Of a DNA stretch of 8,564 nt, positions 1-5,814 are shown in pieces (the first letter of the stretch is position 1; every line of letters begins with the position of its first letter). Under the pieces are notes generated by a model, which saw only the letters and a list, made by a program, of their open reading frames with translations, was not told where the DNA came from and made no database searches. Where the stretch lies: assembly GCA_902494685.1 (NCBI GenBank), contig CABUUE010000059.1, positions 1 to 8,564 of the forward strand. The letters are read 5' to 3'. The stretch comes from an uncultured Collinsella sp. (lineage in GTDB: Bacteria > Actinomycetota > Coriobacteriia > Coriobacteriales > Coriobacteriaceae). The position numbers were made by a program, and so were the translations under genes.

Positions 1-663
1 AACATCTTCCGCTTCACGCAGGCCGGTTCCGAGGTGTCCGCACTGCTCGGTCGTATGCCGTCCGCTGTTGGTTACCAGCCCACGCTGGCAACCGAGATGG
101 GCGACCTCCAGGAGCGCATTACCTCGACCAAGACGGGCTCCATTACCTCCGTCCAGGCTGTCTACGTCCCCGCAGACGACCTGACCGACCCGGCGCCTGC
201 CACGACGTTTACTCACCTCGATGCCACCACGGTTCTTTCGCGTAGCATTTCGTCGCTCGGCCTGTTCCCGGCTATCGACCCGCTCGCGTCTTCCTCCGAC
301 GCTCTCGATCCCTCGATCGTCGGCGAGGAGCACTACCGTGTCGCTGTCAAGGTCCAGGAGCTCCTGCAGGAGTACTCCGACCTTCAGGACATCATCGCAA
401 TTCTGGGTATGGACGAGCTGTCCGAGGAGCAGCGCCTTACGGTCAACCGTGCCCGTAAGATTCAGCAGTTCCTCTCGCAGTCCTTCCACGTCGCCGAGAA
501 GTTCACCGGCAACCCCGGTGTCTACGTCCGCGTCGAGGATACCGTCCGCTCTTTTGCCGAGATTGTCGACGGCAAGGCCGATGACCTGCCCGAGCAGGCT
601 TTCCGCTATGCTTCCACGATTGAGGACGTGCGCGAGCGCGCCCGCAAGATGGGGGAGAAGTAG
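1..663 (+). CDS. atpD: F1F0 ATP synthase subunit beta, 3' part (5' end outside window)
   Basis: This is the C-terminal 220 residues of the catalytic beta subunit of F1-ATPase, which makes or hydrolyses ATP in the membrane-bound F1F0 complex. The open frame runs from base 1, so the first roughly 250 residues, including the Walker A loop, lie outside the window; an internal GTG at 34 is not a start. Visible landmarks, numbered in the fragment: EVSALLGRMPSAVGYQPTLA at 11-30, the ATP synthase alpha/beta signature PAIDPLASSS at 90-99, and the DELSEEQ segment at 138-144 that contacts gamma and epsilon. The adenine-stacking aromatic is Phe89 (SLGLFPAIDP), where E. coli has Tyr; Phe is, from memory, usual in actinobacteria. 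Codon choice is strongly biased to C-ending codons, as expected of a highly expressed gene. The stop is 3 nt before atpC, and its last codons carry the atpC ribosome-binding site. Confidence 0.98.
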   Translation, partial: NIFRFTQAGSEVSALLGRMPSAVGYQPTLATEMGDLQERITSTKTGSITSVQAVYVPADDLTDPAPATTFTHLDATTVLSRSISSLGLFPAIDPLASSSDALDPSIVGEEHYRVAVKVQELLQEYSDLQDIIAILGMDELSEEQRLTVNRARKIQQFLSQSFHVAEKFTGNPGVYVRVEDTVRSFAEIVDGKADDLPEQAFRYASTIEDVRERARKMGEK

Positions 664-666
664 GTT

Positions 667-1059
667 ATGCGTATCCGCATCGTGTGCCCCGTGAGCTGCG
701 CCTATGAGGGCGACGCTGCGTTTGTGTCGATTCCGTCCACGGATGGCGAGTTTGGCGTTCTGCCTGCTCACTCCAGCGAGATCTGCACGATCGACCGCGG
801 TTACGTTCGCGTTTCCGATAAGGCCATGGGCACTGTCGACCACACGTTTGCCGTGGTCGGCGGCTACGCCCAGGTCGCGGACGATGTCGTGACCGTCCTC
901 GCCGAGCGCGCTTGCGATTTGGCGACCGTCGATGCCGACAAGCTTAAAGCTGATATTCAAGGTTTTGAAGAGAAGCTGGGTAATTTGTCGGAGGATGATG
1001 CACGCCGCGCCTACCTCTATAATGAAATCGCATGGTGTAAGCTCAAGCTTGCCCAATAG
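667..1059 (+). CDS. atpC: F1F0 ATP synthase subunit epsilon
   Basis: Epsilon is the small central-stalk subunit that couples gamma to the c-ring and can inhibit ATP hydrolysis. The 130 residues match the usual bacterial length. An N-terminal beta-sandwich spans about 1-82, with the family motifs DGEFGVLPAHS at 26-36 and AVVGGYAQVADDVVTVLAERA at 62-82. A charged helical C-terminal domain spans about 88-130. The ATG at 667 follows a GGGGGAG Shine-Dalgarno (651-657) lying inside the end of atpD, so the two genes are probably translationally coupled. The C-terminal helices contain D111-A-R-R-A115, which fits the DxxRA core of the ATP-binding motif of Bacillus-type epsilon, but the preceding residue is Asp rather than Ile/Leu, so nucleotide sensing is only a possibility. 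This is the last gene of the atp operon and is followed by a strong terminator. Confidence 0.96.
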   Translation: MRIRIVCPVSCAYEGDAAFVSIPSTDGEFGVLPAHSSEICTIDRGYVRVSDKAMGTVDHTFAVVGGYAQVADDVVTVLAERACDLATVDADKLKADIQGFEEKLGNLSEDDARRAYLYNEIAWCKLKLAQ

Positions 1060-1095
1060 TCAAACGATTTAGCGTTCGACCATTTGCGAACACAT

Positions 1096-1134
1096 CATGC
1101 CCGGGATGGCCCAGCCATCCCGGGCATGCTTTTT
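1096..1134 (+). terminator. Intrinsic terminator of the atp operon
   Basis: A perfect 14-bp stem (CATGCCCGGGATGG at 1096-1109 and its complement at 1115-1128) closes on a 5-nt CCCAG loop and is followed by C and a run of five T (1130-1134). It begins 36 nt after the atpC stop. It also sits directly against the murA ribosome-binding site, so any transcript entering murA from upstream must read through it. Confidence 0.93.
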
Positions 1135-1147
1135 GAAAGGGTAGACC

Positions 1148-2431
1148 TTGGATATTATCCGCGTTGAGGGTGGCCACGCCATCGGAGGCTCCGTGCCCGT
1201 TTCGGGCGCCAAGAACTCCGCACTCAAACTCATGGCGGCAACGCTTCTGGCGCCGGGCAAGACGACGCTGCAGAACGTGCCCGATATTTCCGATGTCCAC
1301 GTGATGGGCAAGGTGCTCAAGGGCATGGGCGCTACGATCGATGTTCTCGACGAGCACACGCTCGAGATTGATACCTCTCAGGTCGATTCTTGGGAGGCCC
1401 CCTACGAGCTCGTTGCCAAGATGCGTGCTTCCACAGCCGTGATGGGACCCCTGCTGGGTCGCTTCCATCGCGCCAAGATCGCCATGCCGGGCGGCTGCAA
1501 CCTGGGTGCTCGCAAGATCGATATGCACATTCTTGGTCTCGAGGCCCTGGGCGTTGAGTTCGATACCGCCCACGGTTACATCAACGCTAATGCGCCCCAA
1601 GGTCTGCGCGGTACCACCGTCACGCTCGAGTTCGCCAGTGTCGGTGCGACCGAGAACCTCATTATGGCATCCGTGCGCGCGAAGGGTACCACGGTTATCG
1701 ACAATGCCGCCCGCGAGCCCGAGATCGTCGATCTCGCCAACATGCTCAACGAGATGGGCGCTAAGATTGTCGGCGCCGGTACGCCTGTCGTGACCATCGA
1801 GGGCGTGGAAGAGCTGCATCCCGTTACCCATCGCGTAGTGGGCGACCGCATCGAGGCCGGCACCTTTATCGTCGCCGGTGCGTTGATGGCCGACGATCGC
1901 GGTGTCGACGTCACGGGTTTTTGCCCCATTCACTTGGGCATGGTACTCAAGAAGATGGAGCTCATGGGTATCGACTGCGAGCGCGTCGAGGATGGCGTCC
2001 ATGTAAACCGTGCCGAGCGTATCAAGCCGGTCGACATCCAGACGCTTCCGTTCCCCGGCTTCCCGACGGACATGCAGGCGCAGATTATGGTACTCTCCGC
2101 CCTTGCCGACGGTAGCTCCGTTATCACCGAGAACATCTTCGAGAATCGCTTTATGTTTGCCTCTGAGCTGGTACGCATGGGTGCCGACATTCGTATCGAG
2201 AGCCATCATGCCATGATTCATGGCGTCAAGGGCTTCTCGGGTGCACAGGTTACCTCGCCCGATCTGCGTGGCGGAGCGGCCCTCGTCGTAGCGGGCTTGA
2301 TCGCCGACGGGACGACCGAGGTTTCGGCCATCCATCATATCAAGCGCGGCTACGAGCAGTTTGTCGAAAAGCTGCAGGCGCTCGGCGCGCATGTCGAGCA
2401 TGCTACCGTCCCCGATCCCGTCATCTACTAA
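1148..2431 (+). CDS. murA: UDP-N-acetylglucosamine 1-carboxyvinyltransferase (MurA)
   Basis: This cytoplasmic enzyme transfers enolpyruvate from PEP to UDP-GlcNAc, the first committed step of peptidoglycan synthesis and the fosfomycin target. The 427-residue length is normal for MurA. Key residues by family alignment: Lys22-Asn23 (SGAKNSAL) and Arg93 in the substrate pocket; the PGGC loop with Cys117, the fosfomycin-reactive residue (E. coli Cys115), so sensitivity is expected at this site; Arg122; Asp308 in FPTDMQAQ, the general base; and Arg400 near the C-terminus (KRGYE). The start is TTG at 1148: AAAGGG at 1136-1141 lies 6 nt upstream, and MDIIRVEGG begins exactly where MurA proteins begin. 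The atp terminator ends 13 nt before the start codon. I see no clear promoter in the 88-nt gap, so expression is by read-through or by a promoter inside atpC. The LCP gene follows after 12 nt and is probably co-transcribed. Confidence 0.97.
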   Translation: MDIIRVEGGHAIGGSVPVSGAKNSALKLMAATLLAPGKTTLQNVPDISDVHVMGKVLKGMGATIDVLDEHTLEIDTSQVDSWEAPYELVAKMRASTAVMGPLLGRFHRAKIAMPGGCNLGARKIDMHILGLEALGVEFDTAHGYINANAPQGLRGTTVTLEFASVGATENLIMASVRAKGTTVIDNAAREPEIVDLANMLNEMGAKIVGAGTPVVTIEGVEELHPVTHRVVGDRIEAGTFIVAGALMADDRGVDVTGFCPIHLGMVLKKMELMGIDCERVEDGVHVNRAERIKPVDIQTLPFPGFPTDMQAQIMVLSALADGSSVITENIFENRFMFASELVRMGADIRIESHHAMIHGVKGFSGAQVTSPDLRGGAALVVAGLIADGTTEVSAIHHIKRGYEQFVEKLQALGAHVEHATVPDPVIY

Positions 2432-2443
2432 TACAGGTTGCCT

Positions 2444-3679
2444 ATGTTTAATAAAAAGCCCCTCGCGGATACCGCCGCCCGAAGACCCTCAACTGGTGCG
2501 CAGGCCAAGATCTACAGTCGCGATAACGTGGCTCGCTATTCCGAGCGCGCTCGTCAACGTCGTCGTAGCCACACGATTCGTCACGTCGCGCTCATTGTCG
2601 TGCTTGGCGTGCTGCTGAGTGCCACTACCGCTGCCGGCCTGTGGTTTGCCACCATTATGGGCAAGCTCGGCGATTCTAATGTCATTACCGACAATCTGCG
2701 TCGGGTTCTGGTTGACACCGATGAGGCAAAGGATCCGTTCTACGTGCTGCTTCTTGGCACCGACGGCCGTCCGGGCGAGGATACGTATCGTGCCGACTCG
2801 ATTATCTTGGCACGCATCGACCCCACGCAAAAGCAGGCGACGCTCATTTCCGTTCCGCGCGACACCAAGGTCGAGTACAAGGGCGAGACCATGAAGATCA
2901 ACGCCTGCCATACCGTTGGCGGTGCCGAGGCCATGGTCGAGGCGGTCAACGAGCTGTGCGGTGTTCAGATTTCCCACTATGCCGAGGTCAGCTTCGACGG
3001 TATGCAGGCGCTGATTGATTCGGTTGGCGGTATCGACATTAACGCAACCGATGATGTTGACGACCCCGAGCACCTGGATATCAAGATTACCGCTGGCCAG
3101 CAGCATATGGACGGTGCCACCGCCCTTACCTATGCCCGCTGCCGCTACACCTATGCCGACGGCGATTACACGCGCATGCGCCACCAGCGGCAGGTGCTTG
3201 GCGCCCTTGCCAACCAGATTCTCAATAACTTCGATGCCACGAAGATCTTTGGCCTGGTTAATTCGCTGTCCGATATGCTCGTAACCGATATGAGCGTTCA
3301 GGATATCGTGGCTACGGTCAACGCCATGCGCGGTATGGATGTCGACGGTATCTACTCGGCCAACCTGCCCTCGTATGCCGACGACAGCACCATGATCGAC
3401 GGTGTGAGCTACGTCTTTGTCTACGAGGACGAGCTCAAGGAAATGATGGAGCGCGTCGATGCCGGCAAGGATCCCAAGGGTCCCAACACCATGGGTCTTT
3501 CCGACGGTTCCAGCTCTACGATCGGCGACCTGAACAACAACACGTCTGACGACTACGCAAACGGTACCGCAACCTCATCGGTCAGTTCTGACGATTCCGA
3601 TGACTCAAACGATTCGAGCGATTCGGACTACTACGAAGAGCCCACCGGCGACGGCAACGGCTACGAAGCTAACTATTAG
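2444..3679 (+). CDS. LytR-CpsA-Psr (LCP) family cell-wall glycopolymer ligase
   Basis: LCP proteins transfer undecaprenyl-phosphate-linked glycopolymers (teichoic acid, capsule or arabinogalactan-type) onto peptidoglycan outside the membrane. The 411 residues comprise a basic cytoplasmic N-terminus (about 1-47, with RQRRR near 38-41), one membrane segment (about 48-70), an LCP domain (about 99-262) and an acidic Ser/Asp tail (about 365-411). Expected catalytic and lipid-phosphate-binding residues are present: LLGTDGR (Asp107, Arg109), YRADSI (Arg116, Asp118), SVPRDT (Arg139, Asp140), and the YARCRY...DYTRMRHQRQ segment (230-250). I chose ATG 2444 over the TTG at 2438 because CAGG at 2434-2437 is 6 nt from the ATG but abuts the TTG. 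It follows murA by 12 nt, consistent with a shared envelope transcript. The polymer substrate cannot be told from sequence. The TagU/LytR subgroup is possible, so I give no gene symbol. Confidence 0.93.
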   Translation: MFNKKPLADTAARRPSTGAQAKIYSRDNVARYSERARQRRRSHTIRHVALIVVLGVLLSATTAAGLWFATIMGKLGDSNVITDNLRRVLVDTDEAKDPFYVLLLGTDGRPGEDTYRADSIILARIDPTQKQATLISVPRDTKVEYKGETMKINACHTVGGAEAMVEAVNELCGVQISHYAEVSFDGMQALIDSVGGIDINATDDVDDPEHLDIKITAGQQHMDGATALTYARCRYTYADGDYTRMRHQRQVLGALANQILNNFDATKIFGLVNSLSDMLVTDMSVQDIVATVNAMRGMDVDGIYSANLPSYADDSTMIDGVSYVFVYEDELKEMMERVDAGKDPKGPNTMGLSDGSSSTIGDLNNNTSDDYANGTATSSVSSDDSDDSNDSSDSDYYEEPTGDGNGYEANY

Positions 3680-3680
3680 A

Positions 3681-3708
3681 GTTACGCGGGCTTACCAGCC
3701 CGCGTAAC
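3681..3708 (+). terminator. Hairpin just after the LCP gene, terminator-like but without a T run
   Basis: A perfect 11-bp stem (GTTACGCGGGC at 3681-3691 and its complement at 3698-3708) has a 6-nt TTACCA loop and starts 1 nt after the LCP stop codon. No T-tract follows (CAGTTGAC), so it may stabilise the 3' end of the mRNA or work with the next hairpin rather than terminate alone. Confidence 0.5.
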
Positions 3709-3721
3709 CAGTTGACGCTGC

Positions 3722-3820
3722 AAACCCGCCAGAGCGGCAATCTGCCTTTCAACTTCGGCGGCATGATCAAAAGATCAATGCCGCCTCGTTTCAAGGCACC
3801 TTGCTCGCTCTGGCGGGTTT
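3722..3820. repeat. Long imperfect inverted repeat (~99 nt) in the convergent gap
   Basis: The two arms are complementary nearly end to end. Paired blocks, from outside in, are AAACCCGCCAGAGCG (3722-3736 with 3806-3820), GCAA (3737-3740 with 3801-3804), TGCCTT (3743-3748 with 3793-3798), GGCGGCAT (3757-3764 with 3778-3785) and GATC (3765-3768 with 3773-3776), around an AAAA loop at 3769-3772. Short mismatches and single-base bulges separate the blocks. The right side ends in TTTT (3818-3821), so it could serve as a terminator for the LCP transcript. Its size and layered structure are also compatible with a palindromic intergenic element (MITE/REP-like) or a structured RNA. No coding potential is apparent. 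Confidence 0.75.
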
Positions 3821-3863
3821 TCGCTGTCGGTGTTAAAACATCGGCGTAACACTTGTCACATGG

Positions 3864-3935
3864 GTAGTCATTGGGGACGTTCTTGTTTGACTAGTCGTTT
3901 AAGAACGCCCCCAGCTTCTATGCGGTGCTGACTAC
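3864..3935. repeat. Second large inverted repeat with nested GACTAGTC palindrome
   Basis: The inner arms GGGGACGTTCTT (3873-3884) and AAGAACGCCCCC (3901-3912) pair with a single A/C mismatch. The 16-nt loop between them contains the perfect palindrome GACTAGTC (3889-3896), flanked by GTTT on both sides. The outer arms GTAGTCA (3864-3870) and TGACTAC (3929-3935) also pair, but the right side carries about 16 extra bases between the inner and outer arms, as if an originally symmetrical element had gained an insertion or diverged. The structure is seen directly. That it is a dispersed repeat family is inference. Confidence 0.6.
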
Positions 3936-3947
3936 TCCCCTTGCACC

Positions 3948-3988
3948 AAAAACCGCCCCGTTCTCGGTTTTGAGGACGGGGCGGTTTT
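3948..3988 (-). terminator. Intrinsic terminator of pepT, probably bidirectional
   Basis: A 17-bp stem with one G-U wobble (AAAACCGCCCCGTTCTC at 3949-3965 with 3972-3988) has a 6-nt loop. Read on the minus strand, it lies 24 nt past the pepT stop and ends in a run of five T (complement of 3948-3952). Read on the plus strand it ends GGTTTTGCTT, so it can also stop transcription arriving from the LCP side. Confidence 0.9.
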
Positions 3989-4012
3989 GCTTACCTAGAT
4001 TGTTCGAGTTCC

Positions 4013-5260
4013 CTATGCAAAGCGGGCGACGAGCTCCTGGAGCACGTCGGTCATCTTGACGAGCGAACTGACCGGGACGAACTCGTTGACGCCGTGGTAG
4101 CAATAGCCGCCGGTGGAAAGGTTGGGGCAGGGCAGACCGCGGAACGACAGCTGCGCACCGTCGGTGCCGCCGCGAATCGGCAGCACTTGGGGCTCAACGC
4201 CGCAGGCAAGGTAGGCTTCCTTGGCAACATCAATAAGCTCGGGATAGTCACGAACGATCTCGGCCATATTTCGATACTGCTGCTTAATCTCGACCGTCAC
4301 GCGCTCCTCACCCAGACGCTGGTTGAGCATCGAGGCAGCGGCATCAATAAGGTCGAGTTTCTGCTGGAACTTGGCGGCGTCATGGTCGCGGACGATATAG
4401 CGCGCTGTGGCGTGATCGACGGTCGCAGATACACCCTCAAGGTGATAAAAGCCCTCGTAGCCTTCCGTATACTCCGGGCGCTGCACGTAGGGGAGCAACG
4501 CGTTGAAGTCGCAGAACAGATTGCCTGCGTTGACCATACGGCCCTTAGCGTCGCCCGGGTGGATGGACTGGCCCTCAAAGCGGACGGTCGCCTCGGCGGC
4601 GTTAAAGCACTCCCACTCCAGCTCGCCGATGGGGCCGCCGTCGACCGTGTAGGCGTACTTGCAGCCAAAGGCATCGATATCCAACAGCTCGGCTCCGTGG
4701 CCGATCTCCTCGTCAGGGCAGAAGCAAATGCCGAGTGCGGGATGGGGCAGAGAAGGGTCCTGAGCGATACGCGCGACAAGCGACATGATCTCGGCGACGC
4801 CCGCCTTGTCGTCTGCGCCCAGCAGCGTGGTGCCATCGCTGCAGACCAAGTCCTCACCCGCGAGGTCATTCAGGGCGGGAAGCTTGACGGTACTCATGGC
4901 AACGGGCTTACCGTCAACCGTGCCGCAGACCAGGTCGCCGCCTTCGTAGTGTACGATGTGCGGCTTCACGCCGGCGCCCGGTGCAACTTCGGTAGTGTCG
5001 AGATGGGCGATCAGGCCCAGGGCGGGCTTGTCCTCAGCGCCCGCACTTGCGGGGATATGCGCGCAGACATAGGCGTGCTCGGTCACGTAGGCATCTTCCG
5101 CACCAAGCTCGCGCAGCTCTTCAGCCAGCACGTTGGCAAGGTCAAACTGAACGGCGCTCGAGGGTACCTGGTCGCAGTTTGCATCCTCGGACTGCGTGTT
5201 GATCTGGACGTAGCGCAAAAAGCGCTCGAGGACATCGGGGCTCGTGGTGGTGTTTTCCAT
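4013..5260 (-). CDS. pepT: Peptidase T (aminotripeptidase, M20 family)
   Basis: PepT is a cytoplasmic di-zinc aminopeptidase that removes the N-terminal residue of tripeptides, feeding amino-acid pools from imported peptides. The 415 residues are close to the usual ~410. The complete M20 metal site is visible: His86 and Asp88 in AHLDT, bridging Asp150 in LGADDKAG, catalytic Glu184 and ligand Glu185 in PDEE, Asp207 in TVDGG, and His389 in YCYHG. The PepT-specific segments RGGTDGAQLSF (363-373) and EGYEGFYHL (266-274) are present. The frame stays open 32 codons further upstream to 5356, but the start is ATG 5258-5260: a GGAG sequence lies 8 nt before it, and MENTTTSPDVLERFLRYV aligns with the PepT N-terminus. 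It is convergent with the LCP gene and divergent from the metalloregulator gene, with which it shares a 120-nt control region. Confidence 0.96.
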   Translation of the reverse strand: MENTTTSPDVLERFLRYVQINTQSEDANCDQVPSSAVQFDLANVLAEELRELGAEDAYVTEHAYVCAHIPASAGAEDKPALGLIAHLDTTEVAPGAGVKPHIVHYEGGDLVCGTVDGKPVAMSTVKLPALNDLAGEDLVCSDGTTLLGADDKAGVAEIMSLVARIAQDPSLPHPALGICFCPDEEIGHGAELLDIDAFGCKYAYTVDGGPIGELEWECFNAAEATVRFEGQSIHPGDAKGRMVNAGNLFCDFNALLPYVQRPEYTEGYEGFYHLEGVSATVDHATARYIVRDHDAAKFQQKLDLIDAAASMLNQRLGEERVTVEIKQQYRNMAEIVRDYPELIDVAKEAYLACGVEPQVLPIRGGTDGAQLSFRGLPCPNLSTGGYCYHGVNEFVPVSSLVKMTDVLQELVARFA

Positions 5261-5298
5261 AAAGACCGCTCCAATCTTGGTCGTCGTGTGCAACAAGA

Positions 5299-5307
5299 AC
5301 TCTAGCA
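5299..5307 (-). promoter_or_regulatory. Candidate extended -10 promoter element of pepT
   Basis: On the minus strand the sequence reads TGCTAGAGT, which fits an extended -10 (TGnTAnnnT) about 39 nt upstream of the pepT start codon. No good -35 hexamer is seen; the expected position falls in the palindrome at 5309-5326. This is a pattern match only. Confidence 0.4.
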
Positions 5308-5308
5308 C

Positions 5309-5326
5309 GGTATGCCACGGCATACC
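5309..5326. promoter_or_regulatory. 18-nt palindrome, candidate operator between pepT and the metalloregulator gene
   Basis: GGTATGCCACGGCATACC has perfect 8-nt half-sites (GGTATGCC and GGCATACC) around a 2-nt centre. It lies between divergent genes, directly upstream of the candidate pepT -10 and over the expected -35 region of the regulator promoter (-10 at 5344). The size and symmetry suit a dimeric winged-helix repressor of the DtxR/MntR type. It is not a close match to the classic DtxR or MntR consensus as I remember them, so binding by the adjacent regulator is inferred from position. Confidence 0.6.
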
Positions 5327-5343
5327 ACGACGCTTGGATGGGG

Positions 5344-5349
5344 TAGAAT
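5344..5349 (+). promoter_or_regulatory. Candidate -10 box for the metalloregulator / methyltransferase operon
   Basis: TAGAAT lies 31 nt before the regulator start codon. The -35 position (about 5321-5326) reads CATACC, a poor hexamer that is also the right edge of the palindrome. That arrangement would allow direct repression. Confidence 0.4.
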
Positions 5350-5380
5350 CAGCCATTGAATGCAGAAGGGACGGAAGATC

Positions 5381-5803
5381 ATGGATACGACAAATAGCTC
5401 GCGCGAACTACATCTGACGGTGGCGAACGAAGACTACTTGGAGTGCATGGTTCGCATTGAAAGCGAAGAGGGGGAAACCAACGGCGTGCGATCGGTCGAC
5501 ATCGCGCAGCGCCTTGGCGTCTCCAAGGCATCGGTCAATAAAGCGGTTTCGGCGCTCAAGGCATCCGAACTTGTCGAGCAATCGCACTACGGCAAGGTAG
5601 TCCTGACCGATCGTGGCCGCGAGGTTGGTACGGCTATCTGGTACCGTCATCGCCTCATCCGCACGTTTTTGGTTCAGGAGCTCGGTGTCGAATTTGAGCG
5701 AGCCGATTCCGAGGCCTGCATGATGGAGCATGCGCTTTCCGAGGACACGATGAACCGCTGGCTCGCCTATCTCGAAAAGCAGGGAATCAGCGTCGAGGAA
5801 TAG
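5381..5803 (+). CDS. DtxR/MntR-family metal-dependent transcriptional regulator
   Basis: This is a cytoplasmic winged-helix regulator of the DtxR/MntR family, which normally binds operators when loaded with Fe(II) or Mn(II). At 140 residues it is MntR-sized and lacks the SH3-like third domain of DtxR. The winged helix is at about 14-80 (VRSVDIAQRLGVSKASVNKAV is the helix-turn-helix, then a wing ending in LTDRGR), followed by the metal-binding and dimerisation domain. Putative ligands by alignment: Asp18 and Glu21 (EDYLE, as in MntR), His90 (YRHRL), and Cys113, Glu116, His117 (ACMMEH), with Cys at the DtxR Cys102 position. The metal is therefore not assignable. ATG 5381 fits the family N-terminus; GAAGGGA and GGAAG lie upstream. 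An in-frame ATG at 5360 would add seven residues but lacks a ribosome-binding site. The methyltransferase gene follows after 11 nt, and a palindromic site lies upstream. Confidence 0.9.
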   Translation: MDTTNSSRELHLTVANEDYLECMVRIESEEGETNGVRSVDIAQRLGVSKASVNKAVSALKASELVEQSHYGKVVLTDRGREVGTAIWYRHRLIRTFLVQELGVEFERADSEACMMEHALSEDTMNRWLAYLEKQGISVEE

Positions 5804-5814
5804 CGGGATATATT

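Noticed and set aside
1043..2401. 452-residue open frame on the minus strand opposite murA, longer than murA itself
   Set aside because: It is a shadow of murA caused by strong G/C third-position bias. The translation resembles no family, is His/Asp/Gly-rich as antisense frames are, and runs opposite a complete, motif-perfect murA.
4094..5305. 403-residue open frame on the plus strand opposite pepT
   Set aside because: PepT on the other strand has all metal ligands and a terminator. The plus-strand frame shows no recognisable domain and is an antisense shadow.
5261..5356. N-terminal extension of PepT by 32 residues
   Set aside because: The extension (MADSTPSKRRG...) has no PepT homology, would cover the palindrome and candidate promoter, and the ATG at 5260 has a good GGAG ribosome-binding site.
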